Counted from the stretch's first letter, positions 33,230-41,352 are shown. The stretch: DNA of 64,000 bases from UBA11524 sp964383815 (GCA_964383815.1 CAYLIC010000001.1:114102-178101); one strand, 5' to 3'. Made by a program: numbers and translations. Notes: generated by a model from the sequence alone, not told the origin.

Positions 33230-34216
33230 TTATTCAATATCCACACTCCGTTGCCGCAGGTCGATGCGGATCACAGTGCCTTTCCCGGGCGCGGATTCGG
33301 CAGAAATGCCGTGCCCCAGCCGGTCGCACACGCGCTTGCACAGGTACAGGCCAATGCCGCTGGCCCGCTGATCCTGTCGGCCTGCCGCGCCTGTGTACCC
33401 CTGCTGGAAGATGCGCGGCAGATCCTCCGGTGCAATGCCCATGCCCGTATCCGCAATGCACAGGGTTTTCGGCTCCTCCATTCTGATGGTCACACCGCCA
33501 GTGGCCGTGTATTTCAGCGCATTGGACAACACCTGCTCCACCACAAACAGCAGCCACTTTTCATCGGAGATGACGGTGGTGTTCAGGGGCTGATAGTCCA
33601 CCGTCAGCCGCCGGGCAATGAACTCACCTGCAAAGCGCTTCAATGCTTTGCGCACAATATCATCCATGTCACATGGGTGAATCACATAGTCCGTGCTGTC
33701 CGCGTCCAGGCGCAGGTAGGCCAGCACCATATCGGCATATTGCTCCACCCTCAAAACTTCGCTGGTCAGCGTGCGGGAGAGCCGGGTGTCCTCCTGCTGC
33801 AGGTGAAGGCGCATGGCTGCAATGGGTGTTTTCACCTGGTGCGCCCACACGGTGTAGTAGTCCATCATATCCTGATACCGCTTCTGGGCCTCGGCTGCCC
33901 GGCAGCTGTGCTCCTGGCTGCACAGGTGCAGCAAATGCTGATAGTCCGCCTCCGCCGTGCTCTCCGGTGCAGGCAGGTTGCCTGACTGAATATCCACAAG
34001 GCTGTTCAGCGCCGTCAGCATGCGGTGCCTGCGCCGCTGGCGGAGGTAATCACCCACGCCTGCCGCCAGCAGGATGCACAGGCACAGCGCTGCCGGGTAC
34101 GCCACCGCCGCCACGGGCAGCCGGTACAGCGCAAACGTAACCCCAAACACCCCGCAGCAGCACAGCAGCGCCAGCAGCACCCGCCGCCGCTGAACAATGT
34201 ATTTCCAAACGCTCAT
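33230..34216 (-). CDS. bceS: BceS-type intramembrane-sensing histidine kinase
   Basis: 328 residues. Two adjacent N-terminal TM helices (about 14-31 and 33-56) with only a few residues between them, so no extracellular sensor; such kinases take their signal from BceAB. The H box is WAHQVKTPIAAMRLHLQQ with His126. The catalytic domain has DEKWLLFVVEQVLSNALKYT (N box), IADTGMGIAPEDLPRIFQQG (G1/F) and ASGIGLYLCKRV (G2). It starts six bases after bceR. The sequence matches the family standard; peptide specificity is unknown. Confidence 0.94.
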   Translation of the reverse strand: MSVWKYIVQRRRVLLALLCCCGVFGVTFALYRLPVAAVAYPAALCLCILLAAGVGDYLRQRRRHRMLTALNSLVDIQSGNLPAPESTAEADYQHLLHLCSQEHSCRAAEAQKRYQDMMDYYTVWAHQVKTPIAAMRLHLQQEDTRLSRTLTSEVLRVEQYADMVLAYLRLDADSTDYVIHPCDMDDIVRKALKRFAGEFIARRLTVDYQPLNTTVISDEKWLLFVVEQVLSNALKYTATGGVTIRMEEPKTLCIADTGMGIAPEDLPRIFQQGYTGAAGRQDQRASGIGLYLCKRVCDRLGHGISAESAPGKGTVIRIDLRQRSVDIE

Positions 34217-34222
34217 ATATCC

Positions 34223-34894
34223 TCACTTCACCAAATAGCCCACGCCGTGCTGGGTGGTGATAAATGCCGCCAGGCCTGCGGCATCCAGCTTCCTGCGCAG
34301 GCGGTTCACATTCACGGAAAGGGTGTTCTCATCCACAAAGCTGTCCGTTGCCCACAGGGCCTCCATCAGCTTTTCCCGGCTGACAGCCTTGCCCTTGTTC
34401 TGCAAAAGGTTCAGCAGAATGCGATATTCATTCCTGCTCAGCGGGATGCTTGCACCCTCATAGGTCAGGGAGCCATCGCCGGTGTTCAGCAGGGCGCCCC
34501 GGTGCTCCAGCACGGGAACGCTGTCGCCAAAGTCATAGGTGCGGCGCAAAAGGGCCTGCACCTTTGCCATCAGCACATTCAGGTCAAAAGGCTTGGCGAT
34601 GAAGTCATCCGCACCCATGTTCATGGCCATCACAATATTCAGGTTGTCCGCAGCGGAGGAAATGAAGATGATGGGCACCTTCGACACCCGGCGAATCTCC
34701 TGGCACCAGTGGTAGCCGTTGAAAAAAGGCAGGCCAATGTCCATGAGAATCAGGTGCGGGTTGCAGGCGGCAAACTCCCCCGTCACATTGCGGAAGTCCT
34801 GAACGGTGTGCGCCTCCATGCCCCATGCCTGCAGCTGTGTCAGTACCGCCTGAGCAATGGAGCGATCATCCTCCACCAGAAATATTTTATACAT
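34223..34894 (-). CDS. bceR: BceR-type response regulator
   Basis: 223 residues. Receiver domain with IFLVEDDRSIAQAVLTQL, phosphoacceptor in LILMDIGLPFFNGY (Asp about 52), and Lys in DFIAKPFDLNVL. Winged-helix domain with LSRNEYRILLNLLQNKGKAV and DENTLSVNVNRLRRKLDA, the BceR/OmpR form. Its start codon lies inside the last codons of tex (eight-base overlap), an unusual coupling. Expected target: the box at 33212 before bceAB. Confidence 0.95.
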   Translation of the reverse strand: MYKIFLVEDDRSIAQAVLTQLQAWGMEAHTVQDFRNVTGEFAACNPHLILMDIGLPFFNGYHWCQEIRRVSKVPIIFISSAADNLNIVMAMNMGADDFIAKPFDLNVLMAKVQALLRRTYDFGDSVPVLEHRGALLNTGDGSLTYEGASIPLSRNEYRILLNLLQNKGKAVSREKLMEALWATDSFVDENTLSVNVNRLRRKLDAAGLAAFITTQHGVGYLVK

Positions 34895-37061
34895 GCTTCT
34901 CTCCCGCTGGTGCCACGGGCCTGCGCATGGTCAGGCTGATGCGGTTCTTTTTCGCATCCACCTCCAGCACCCAAACCGTCACCACATCACCTACGCGGAC
35001 GGCCTCGCTGGGGTGGTTGATGCGCCGCCCGCCGAACTGGCTGATGTGCACCAGCCCGTCACGATGCACGCCAATATCCACAAAGGCGCCAAAGTCCGTC
35101 ACATTGCGAACGGTGCCCTTCAGCTCCATTCCCGGCGTCAGGTCACTCATGTCCATCACGTCGGTGCGCAGCAGCGGCGGCGGCAGCTCGTCACGGGGGT
35201 CGCGGCCCGGCTTGGAAAGCTCCGCCACAATGTCCCGGATGGTAGGCTCGCCCACGTCCAGCTCCTTGGCCAGCTTGTCATAGCCTGCCAGCTCCGCCAT
35301 GGGCTTCAGCATGCCGTCTGCTGCCTCCGCCGCCGTCATGCTGAAGCGTTTCAGCAGTGCCTTTGCCGCCGCATAGCTTTCCGGGTGAACGCCAGTATTC
35401 TCCATCAGGTCCTTCCCGCCGGGTATGCGAAGGAAACCTGCGCATTGCTCAAAGGCCTTCGGGCCCAGCTTGGGTACCTTTTTCAGCTGTGCCCGGGTTT
35501 GGAAGGCGCCGTTCTCCTCGCGATAGGCCACAATGTTCTTTGCCACAGTGCTGTTGATGCCAGCCACATGGCTCAGCAGTGATGGACTTGCGGTGTTCAC
35601 ATCCACGCCAACGGCGTTCACGCAGTCCTCCACCACGCCATCCAGGGCCGCATCCAGCTCGCTCTCCTTCAGGTCGTGCTGATACTGTCCCACACCAATG
35701 GCCTTGGGGTCGATTTTCACCAGCTCCGCCAGCGGATCCTGCAAACGCCGTGCAATGGACACTGCCGAGCGAAGGCTTACGTCAAACTGAGGAAATTCCT
35801 CCGCCGCCAGCTTGGAGGCCGAGTATACCGATGCGCCCGCCTCGCTGACAATCATGTAGCTCAGGTCGCTGCCCATGTCCATTTCGTGCATCACGTCCAC
35901 GAAGAACTGCTCTGTTTCCCTGCTGGCTGTGCCGTTGCCAATGGCAACAATGCTCACCCCGTGCTTGCGGATCAGGCTCTTCACCGTGGCCTTGGCCTGA
36001 GCTACCTTTCCATGGCTGGGCAACGGGAAAATCACCCCCGTGTCAAGTACACGGCCTGTTGCGTCCACCACAGCCACCTTGCACCCGGTGCGTATGCCCG
36101 GGTCAAGGCCCATGGCAACCTTTCCCCGGACAGGCGGCTGCATGAGCAGCGGCTTCAAATTCATGGCGAAAACGCGGATGGCGGCGGTTTGCGCCTTGTC
36201 GGTCAGCTCGTTGCGCAACTCTGTGTCCAGGGAGGGAGCAATCAGCCTGGTATAGGCATCCTGGCAAGCCTTCGTAACATAATCGGTGGCAAGGCTCCCC
36301 GTGTGCGCCACATAATCCGCCTGAATCACCCGCTGCACGCCGCCTTCATTCACATCCAGATCAACCTTCAAATAGCCTTCCTTCTCGCCCCGGTTCATGG
36401 CTAGCACCCGGTGGGAAGGCATGGTGCGCAGCGGCTCCTGATAATCGTAATACATGCGATACACGCTGTCCTCATCGCCGTTTTGCCGGGTCTTTACCTG
36501 GCAGTCCCGGTGATACAGCTGCTTCAGCTTTGTGCGAACATTGGGGTCGTCGCTGATGCGCTCCGCCAGAATATCCATGGCGCCCTGCAGGGCTTCTTCG
36601 GCGCTGCTCACGCCTTTTTCCGGGTCAATAAAGCCCTGAGCCAGTTCCTCTGGCGATTTGGCCCGGCTCAGCTGCAACAGCAGCGTGTCCGCCAAAGGCT
36701 CCAAGCCCTTTTCTCTGGCAATCATGGCCCTGGTGCGGCGCTTGGGGCGGTATGGGCGATAGATATCCTCCAGCTGGCTCATGGTGCCAGCCTTGTCCAG
36801 GGCTATCTGCAATTCCTCCGTCCATACGTTCAGCTTTTTCAGGGATTCGCCAATCTCCCCGCGCCTGGCCTCCAGCGCCCGCAGGCTGGTGAGCCGCTCG
36901 GAGATTTCCCGCAGCTTCTGATCATCCAGGGAGCCGTGCTGCTCCTTGCGATACCGGGCGATAAAGGGCAGGGTGCAGCCCTCGTCCAGCAGGCGAATCA
37001 CAGCCTCTGTCTGCCATGGTGCAATGTGAAATTCAGCGCACAGGGTTTCAATAATGGTCAT
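34887..37061 (-). CDS. tex: Tex-family S1 RNA-binding transcription accessory protein
   Basis: 724 residues. The N-terminal helix-rich region begins IIETLCAEFHIAPWQTEAV and LPFIARYRKEQHGSLDD. The YqgF/RuvC-like domain includes VAMGLDPGIRTGCKVAVVD and VSIVAIGNGTASRETEQFF. Helix-hairpin-helix parts follow (VNTASPSLLSHVAGINSTVA), and a C-terminal S1 domain has LKGTVRNVTDFGAFVDIGVH. Tex acts on RNA and transcription elongation; exact role unsettled. ATG 37061 overlaps the upstream flavoprotein stop by ATGA; the annotatable upstream extension is inside that gene. Confidence 0.96.
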   Translation of the reverse strand: MTIIETLCAEFHIAPWQTEAVIRLLDEGCTLPFIARYRKEQHGSLDDQKLREISERLTSLRALEARRGEIGESLKKLNVWTEELQIALDKAGTMSQLEDIYRPYRPKRRTRAMIAREKGLEPLADTLLLQLSRAKSPEELAQGFIDPEKGVSSAEEALQGAMDILAERISDDPNVRTKLKQLYHRDCQVKTRQNGDEDSVYRMYYDYQEPLRTMPSHRVLAMNRGEKEGYLKVDLDVNEGGVQRVIQADYVAHTGSLATDYVTKACQDAYTRLIAPSLDTELRNELTDKAQTAAIRVFAMNLKPLLMQPPVRGKVAMGLDPGIRTGCKVAVVDATGRVLDTGVIFPLPSHGKVAQAKATVKSLIRKHGVSIVAIGNGTASRETEQFFVDVMHEMDMGSDLSYMIVSEAGASVYSASKLAAEEFPQFDVSLRSAVSIARRLQDPLAELVKIDPKAIGVGQYQHDLKESELDAALDGVVEDCVNAVGVDVNTASPSLLSHVAGINSTVAKNIVAYREENGAFQTRAQLKKVPKLGPKAFEQCAGFLRIPGGKDLMENTGVHPESYAAAKALLKRFSMTAAEAADGMLKPMAELAGYDKLAKELDVGEPTIRDIVAELSKPGRDPRDELPPPLLRTDVMDMSDLTPGMELKGTVRNVTDFGAFVDIGVHRDGLVHISQFGGRRINHPSEAVRVGDVVTVWVLEVDAKKNRISLTMRRPVAPAGEKHV

Positions 37062-38269
37062 GCTTTCTCCTCCGCACACGCCTTTCCGGCAAGCAATCCG
37101 CTGCCAAAGGCGAACATCAGGTTAAATCCGCCACAGGTGCCGTCCACGTCCAGCACCTCGCCTGCGGCATACAGGCCGGGCACCGTGGTAGATGCCATGG
37201 TATATGGGTCAAACTGCCTTGTGTCCAGGCCACCGGCGGTTACCTGTGCGGTGGCAAAGTCCTTCACGCCTTTCACCCGCAGGTCAAAGGCACACATCAC
37301 CCGGGCCAGCGCGTCCAGCTCTTCATTGGTCAGGGAGCCGATGAGCCTCTCCTTACAGCTGATGCCAGCCGCCCTGCACAGGCAGGATGCCAGCCGGGAT
37401 ACGCACAGGCCTGTCAGAAGCCTGTCCGCAGGCTCATTGGCCCAGCACTTCCGGCGCCAGGCAAGCTCCTCCCTGGCCTGGTCTTCCGTGTCCAGCCCCA
37501 GGCCGTGGATCAGGTTCAGCCGCAAAACGCTGTCCTTCTCCGCAAAGCGGGCGCATTGCATCACGCACACGCCGCTGAGGCCATAATCCGCAAACAGCAC
37601 CTCGCCGCTTTCCCAGTGCAGCACATGCCCGTGCCGCATGACAGAAGCCTCCGCCTTTACCCGAATGCCGCTCAGGCCCCTGATAGGCGCCGTTTCGGTC
37701 ACAATCTGCGTCAGCGCTGGCCTGGGCGTTACCAGCGCGTGACCCAGCCTGTTCAGCACAGGCCACAGGCTGCCATCGCTGCCCAGCTTCGGCTGTGCGC
37801 AACCGCCGGTGGTGACAATCACCCTGTCGCAGTACAGGCTGATTCCGCCCGTGTCCACCGAAAAGCCGAACCTCTCCGTGCGGATGTCCGTTACCTGGGT
37901 CTGGGTCATAATCTTCACGCCCAGGCGCTCCAGCTCCATGCGCAGGGCATCCAGCACGGTGGAGGCCTGCCCGCTGGCAGGATACACCCGGCCTCCATCC
38001 TCCACGCGAAGGCGCAGGCCAATATCATGCCAGAAGGCGATCTGCTCCTTCACGCCGCACAGGTTCAGCACCGCATGGGCCATCACGTGCCCGCCGGGAT
38101 AATCACCATCGCACACGTTCATCAGGTTGCATCGTCCGTTGCCGGTGGCCAGCAGCTTTTTGCCCACGCGGTCCATCTTTTCCAGCAGGGTCACCTTTGC
38201 ACCGCGCCTGGCTGCCTCAATGGAGGCCGCCATACCAGCCGGGCCTCCGCCAATCACGATGATCTTCAC
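37058..38269 (-). CDS. NAD(P)/FAD-dependent oxidoreductase, HI0933/BaiN/YhiN family
   Basis: 403 residues. Rossmann FAD site IIVIGGGPAGMAASIEAARR at the N-terminus, followed by VGKKLLATGNGRCNLMN, a family signature. It ends in LYAAGEVLDVDGTCGGFNLMFAFGSGLLAG, the FAD-binding tail. Members include BaiN (bile-acid flavin reductase) and many of unknown substrate; homology alone does not show bile-acid activity. The start is GTG, preceded by AAAAGGGGTGATTAG, an extended match to the anti-Shine-Dalgarno sequence. It is the first gene of the run into tex and bceRS. Confidence 0.92.
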   Translation of the reverse strand: MKIIVIGGGPAGMAASIEAARRGAKVTLLEKMDRVGKKLLATGNGRCNLMNVCDGDYPGGHVMAHAVLNLCGVKEQIAFWHDIGLRLRVEDGGRVYPASGQASTVLDALRMELERLGVKIMTQTQVTDIRTERFGFSVDTGGISLYCDRVIVTTGGCAQPKLGSDGSLWPVLNRLGHALVTPRPALTQIVTETAPIRGLSGIRVKAEASVMRHGHVLHWESGEVLFADYGLSGVCVMQCARFAEKDSVLRLNLIHGLGLDTEDQAREELAWRRKCWANEPADRLLTGLCVSRLASCLCRAAGISCKERLIGSLTNEELDALARVMCAFDLRVKGVKDFATAQVTAGGLDTRQFDPYTMASTTVPGLYAAGEVLDVDGTCGGFNLMFAFGSGLLAGKACAEEKA

Positions 38270-38291
38270 CTAATCACCCCTTTTCCTACCT

Positions 38292-38321
38292 ATTATATCA
38301 GGCGAATAAACCATCCGTCAA
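38292..38321 (-). promoter_or_regulatory. Sigma-A promoter of the flavoprotein-tex-bceRS transcript
   Basis: On the minus strand: TTGACG, an 18-base spacer, TATAAT. About 23 bases from the GTG start. Confidence 0.75.
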
Positions 38322-38349
38322 CGGCGTATCTTATCCCGAGGTGATTAAT

Positions 38350-38829
38350 ATGTCCAAAGCGCCCTTGCGCAAGCGCTGGCCCACGCTGGTGCTCATCCTG
38401 GTGCTGACCCTTGGGGGCGGAGGCGCCGTTGGCCTTGCTACACGCGGCTCCATGTCTGTCTACAGCCAGATTGCAAGGCCGGCCTTCGCGCCGCCTGCCT
38501 GGCTGTTCCCCATTGCCTGGAGCATCCTGTACGCCGCCATGAGCGTCTCCCTGTTTCTCGCCATCCGCAAGGATGTGCCCAGCCGGGCCACCATTGCCCT
38601 GTACATTGTTCAGCTGGTGGTAAACCTGGCCTGGCCTTTCATCTTCTTCACCCTGCAGGCCTTTGGGCTGGCATTCTGGTGGCTGGTGGTGCTGCTGGCA
38701 CTGGTGCTGTGGCTGATGGTGCGCTGCTTTCGCACAGGGCCGGTGGCTGGCTGGCTGCTGGTGCCTTATGCAGCCTGGACAGCCTTTGCCGCTGTGCTGA
38801 GCTTTGCGGTAGCCAGGCTGAATGCATAA
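38350..38829 (+). CDS. tspO: TspO/MBR family protein
   Basis: 159 residues with five hydrophobic helices. Family signature residues are seen as YSQIARPAFAPPAWLFPIAW (about residues 37-56) and the helix-4/5 aromatic region VVNLAWPFIFFTLQAFGLAFWW. TspO proteins bind tetrapyrroles and sterol-like ligands in the membrane; function in Firmicutes is not settled. ATG 38350 follows GAGGTGATT, a full anti-SD match, so the in-frame GTG at 38341 is part of that site, not the start. Divergent from the flavoprotein gene. Confidence 0.93.
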   Translation: MSKAPLRKRWPTLVLILVLTLGGGGAVGLATRGSMSVYSQIARPAFAPPAWLFPIAWSILYAAMSVSLFLAIRKDVPSRATIALYIVQLVVNLAWPFIFFTLQAFGLAFWWLVVLLALVLWLMVRCFRTGPVAGWLLVPYAAWTAFAAVLSFAVARLNA

Positions 38830-38832
38830 AGC

Positions 38833-38866
38833 ACAACCCCGGGGATGCTTGCCTCCCCGGGGTTGT
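38833..38866. terminator. Hairpin between tspO and the DAHP synthase gene
   Basis: A perfect 13-bp stem, ACAACCCCGGGGA (38833-38845) with TCCCCGGGGTTGT (38854-38866), and an 8-base loop. No long T-tract, but it sits between two convergent genes and is likely a shared terminator. Confidence 0.65.
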
Positions 38867-38871
38867 TGGCA

Positions 38872-39870
38872 TCAAAGACAGCTGCGCACGGCCTGCACCC
38901 GGGCGGATACATCCGCAAACTCCTCCGGCGTCAGGGACTGGGCGCCATCGCACAGGGCATGCTTGGGGTCGTTATGCACCTCGATGATCAGGCCATCCGC
39001 ACCGCAGGCCGCCGCCGCCAGGGACATGGGCTTCACCAGCCTGCTGACGCCTGTAGCGTGGCTGGGATCCACAATCACCGGCAGGTGGGTCAGCTGGTGC
39101 AGCACAGGCACGCAGCTTAAGTCGAGGGTGTTGCGGGTGGCCGTTTCGAAGGTGCGGATACCCCGCTCGCACAGAATCACATTCTCGTTGCCGCCCGCCA
39201 TGATATATTCGGCGCTCATCAGCAGCTCCTGCAGGGTGTTTGCCAGGCCGCGCTTCAGCAGGATAGGCTTGTTGCACCTGCCCAGCTCCTTCAGCAGTTC
39301 AAAATTCTGCATGTTCCGCGCGCCCACCTGAATCACATCCACATCCGCAAACATGGGCAGATGGTTGGCATCCATAATTTCCGTCACAATGGGCAGGCCG
39401 GTGGCCTTCTTGGCCTCCACCAGCAGGCGGATGCCTTCACCGTGCAGGCCCTGGAAGGCATAGGGCGATGTCCGCGGCTTGAACGCACCGCCACGCAGCA
39501 GGGTGGCGCCAGCGGCCTTCACAGCCTGTGCCACGCAGATGATCTGCTCCTCGCTCTCCACCGAGCATGGCCCGGCGATAATCTGGAACATGCCGCCACC
39601 CAGCTTCACACCGCCGCAGTCGATGACGGAATCCGCCGGGTGAAACTTGCGGTTGGCCTTCTTGTACGGCTCCTGAATGCGGCGCACGGCCTCCACGTCG
39701 TCCAGGGTAACAATCATGTCCTCATCAATGCGGCTGGTGTCGCCCACCAGGCCCATAATGGTGGAATGCTCGCCCTGGGACAGGTGGATTTTCAGCCCCA
39801 TTTGGGTGAAAAACGCCGTCAGCTTGTCAATCTGCTCCTGCCTGGCCTCCTGCTTCAAGATAACAATCAT
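38872..39870 (-). CDS. aroF: 3-deoxy-7-phosphoheptulonate (DAHP) synthase with N-terminal regulatory domain
   Basis: 332 residues. First committed step of aromatic biosynthesis: PEP plus erythrose-4-phosphate. Residues 1-65 form a ferredoxin-like (ACT-like) domain, as in the Thermotoga-type enzyme where it mediates tyrosine inhibition (family knowledge). The barrel has IIAGPCSVESEEQI, GGAFKPRTSPYAFQG, VTEIMDANHLP, QVGARNMQNFELLKELG, LLKRG and VIVDPSHATG. ATG 39870 follows GGAGG at eight bases. The 5-prime leader carries a tyrosine leader peptide and terminator (39893-40009), so the gene is probably controlled by tyrosine supply. A longer in-frame ATG upstream reads through the terminator and is rejected. 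Confidence 0.95.
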   Translation of the reverse strand: MIVILKQEARQEQIDKLTAFFTQMGLKIHLSQGEHSTIMGLVGDTSRIDEDMIVTLDDVEAVRRIQEPYKKANRKFHPADSVIDCGGVKLGGGMFQIIAGPCSVESEEQIICVAQAVKAAGATLLRGGAFKPRTSPYAFQGLHGEGIRLLVEAKKATGLPIVTEIMDANHLPMFADVDVIQVGARNMQNFELLKELGRCNKPILLKRGLANTLQELLMSAEYIMAGGNENVILCERGIRTFETATRNTLDLSCVPVLHQLTHLPVIVDPSHATGVSRLVKPMSLAAAACGADGLIIEVHNDPKHALCDGAQSLTPEEFADVSARVQAVRSCL

Positions 39871-39892
39871 GTGTCCAACCTCCGCCTTCTGC

Positions 39893-39927
39893 AAAATGAA
39901 AAGCCCCGCAGCACAGGCCGCAGGGCT
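39893..39927 (-). terminator. Attenuator terminator before the DAHP synthase gene
   Basis: On the minus strand AGCCCTGCGGC (39927-39917) pairs with GCTGCGGGGCT (39912-39902) over 11 bp with two G-U pairs and a 4-base loop, followed by TTTTCATTTT (39902-39893). It lies between the leader peptide stop and the gene start. Its upstream arm can instead pair with the end of the leader ORF (39957-39963). Confidence 0.85.
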
Positions 39928-39952
39928 GTTGGTGGATGCATCCCACGCCAAA

Positions 39953-40009
39953 TCACGCCCTGCACATGCGGTACAGAACGTAATAATAAGCGTAGCGAGC
40001 ACGAAGCAT
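39953..40009 (-). CDS. Tyrosine leader peptide of the DAHP synthase attenuator
   Basis: An 18-residue ORF, MLRARYAYYYVLYRMCRA, stop TGA. Five of 18 residues are Tyr (positions 6, 8, 9, 10, 13), three consecutive. The ATG at 40009 has AAGGAGG nine bases upstream, as strong as that of any gene here. It is in a different frame from the enzyme and ends about 80 bases before it. Ribosomes stalling at the Tyr codons would leave GCAGGGC near the leader end free to pair with GCCCTGC of the terminator arm, preventing termination. Ribosomes reaching the stop would cover it. The role is inferred from sequence logic. Confidence 0.85.
   Translation of the reverse strand: MLRARYAYYYVLYRMCRA
39957..39963 (-). 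promoter_or_regulatory. Antiterminator segment inside the leader ORF
   Basis: On the minus strand GCAGGGC (39963-39957), just before the leader stop, is complementary over 7 of 7 bases to GCCCTGC (39926-39920) of the terminator arm. This is the mutually exclusive pairing expected of a leader-peptide attenuator. Confidence 0.7.
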
Positions 40010-40039
40010 CTTGCGCATCCTCCTTCATGGAATGGAACC

Positions 40040-40068
40040 ATCATACGCTATTTTCCGCCCTTTTGCAA
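40040..40068 (-). promoter_or_regulatory. Sigma-A promoter of the DAHP synthase transcript
   Basis: On the minus strand: TTGCAA, a 17-base spacer, TATGAT. Transcription would start about 24 bases before the leader peptide ATG, giving a leader RNA of about 160 bases before the gene. Confidence 0.7.
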
Positions 40069-40102
40069 GGGGCCAGCGGAAAGGAAAACAACGCAAGAAC
40101 AA

Positions 40103-40849
40103 TCAGCCGTCCTTATAGGTTTCCTCCAGGTACTTTTCCAGCTTGCGCTTCACCCGCTGCAGGGCATTGTCGATGGATTTCACATGCCTGCCCAGCGTAT
40201 CGGCAATCTCCTGGTAGCTCTTGCCGTCCAGGTACGCCCGGAGAACCTCCTGCTCCAGGCCGGAAAGCACCTCATCAATCTTATGATGAATGCTTCGCAA
40301 ATCCTCCTGGCTGATGATAAGCTCCTCCGGGTTGGTGGCGCGGCCTTCTGTAATCACATCCAGCAGCGTCCTGTCGGATTCCTCGTCGTAAATGGGCTTG
40401 TTGAGGGAAACATAGCTGTTCAGGGGGATGTGCTTCTGCCTGGTTGCCGTCTTGATGGCGGTGATAATCTGCCTGGTGATGCACAGCTCCGCAAAGGCGC
40501 GAAAAGTGGCCTGCTTTTCCTCTTTGAAATCGCGAATGGCCTTGTACAGGCCAATCATACCTTCCTGCACAATGTCCTCGTGATCCGCGCCGATGAGGAA
40601 ATAGCTCCGGGCCTTGGAGCGCACAAAATTCTTGTACTTGTTCAGCAGGTATTCCTCTGCCACCGTGTCCCCCTGGCGGCACAGGGCAACCACCTCCTCG
40701 TCGCTCATGGCGGCGTAGGCCTCGGTGGAAACAGGCGCTTCCTCCTCCAGGTCAGGAAGGGAAAGGGCTGCCATGTCCATCTGCTCCCCTTTGGTGAAGT
40801 CCATGTCCCGGTCATCCATCGTTGTGTCCTGCCTTGTTCGTTTGTTCAT
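40103..40849 (-). CDS. sigH: RNA polymerase sigma-H factor (Spo0H)
   Basis: 248 residues. Region 2 ENIA/GADHEDIVQEGMIGLYKAIRDF with FRAFAELCITRQIITAIKTATRQKH is diagnostic for SigH. Region 4 is YQEIADTLGRHVKSIDNALQRVKRK. SigH drives transition-state and early sporulation genes, including spoIIA. The ATG at 40849 overlaps the yacP stop by ATGA, and a second possible start at 40819 would drop an acidic N-terminal extension. Position behind mrnC-rlmB-yacP is the standard Firmicutes order, but the usual rpmG-secE-nusG does not follow. Confidence 0.97.
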   Translation of the reverse strand: MNKRTRQDTTMDDRDMDFTKGEQMDMAALSLPDLEEEAPVSTEAYAAMSDEEVVALCRQGDTVAEEYLLNKYKNFVRSKARSYFLIGADHEDIVQEGMIGLYKAIRDFKEEKQATFRAFAELCITRQIITAIKTATRQKHIPLNSYVSLNKPIYDEESDRTLLDVITEGRATNPEELIISQEDLRSIHHKIDEVLSGLEQEVLRAYLDGKSYQEIADTLGRHVKSIDNALQRVKRKLEKYLEETYKDG

Positions 40850-41352
40850 CCGCGGCGCAGCTTTTCCAGCACGGCTAAGGTATCCTCCGGCAGGCGGGCT
40901 GCAAGGCTTTGCTTGCGGCCCAGGCTCTGGTGCCGGTGGGCCTCCATGCCGGTGGTGCGAAGCTGCTTCAGCTCCCGCAAAAGCTCACGGGAGGTCATGC
41001 GCGTGGCGCCCGTGGCCAGCACCTGGGATTGCTCCAGCCCGTCGGATGTGGCAACCCGCACCGTGCGGTACCTGGGCGTTTGCGCCACCAGGCGCTCAAT
41101 GTAGCTGTCCGCCGTTTCCCCATGGCAGGTGAACACCAGGGTCACGCTGCCAAAGGTTTCCTCCGTCCGCAGCTTCCTGTCGGACTGATAGCCATCGAAC
41201 ACCAGCACAATCTCCTCGCCTGCGTAGCCGCTGTAGTCCTGCAGCTGGTGCATCAGCCTGTCCCGGCTCTCATCCAGGGACCAGCCCTGCTTCTCCGCCT
41301 CCCGCCAGGCGCCGATGACATTGTACCCGTCCACAATCAGCAGCGGTTTCAT
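40846..41352 (-). CDS. yacP: NYN-domain ribonuclease, YacP/Rae1 family
   Basis: 168 residues, PIN-like NYN fold. KPLLIVDGYNVIGAWREAEK holds the first acidic active-site residue, EEIVLVFDGYQSDRK the second, and VRVATSDGLEQSQVLATGA the third; the C-terminal part is helical and basic. In Bacillus, Rae1 cleaves mRNA in the ribosomal A site. It overlaps rlmB and sigH by four bases each, so the three are translationally coupled. Confidence 0.95.
   Translation of the reverse strand: MKPLLIVDGYNVIGAWREAEKQGWSLDESRDRLMHQLQDYSGYAGEEIVLVFDGYQSDRKLRTEETFGSVTLVFTCHGETADSYIERLVAQTPRYRTVRVATSDGLEQSQVLATGATRMTSRELLRELKQLRTTGMEAHRHQSLGRKQSLAARLPEDTLAVLEKLRRG

Noticed and set aside
37058..38269. Bile-acid reductase BaiN as a specific call
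   Set aside because: The family match is clear, but no other bai gene is nearby and most family members have other or unknown substrates.
39871..40040. A T-box riboswitch before aroF
   Set aside because: No T-box consensus (AGGGTGGnACCGCG) is found and the leader RNA of about 160 bases is too short for stem I plus antiterminator; the Tyr ORF explains the terminator better.
39871..40044. 58-residue N-terminal extension of DAHP synthase
   Set aside because: It would be translated through the terminator hairpin, lacks an RBS, and the enzyme family starts at the ATG at 39870.
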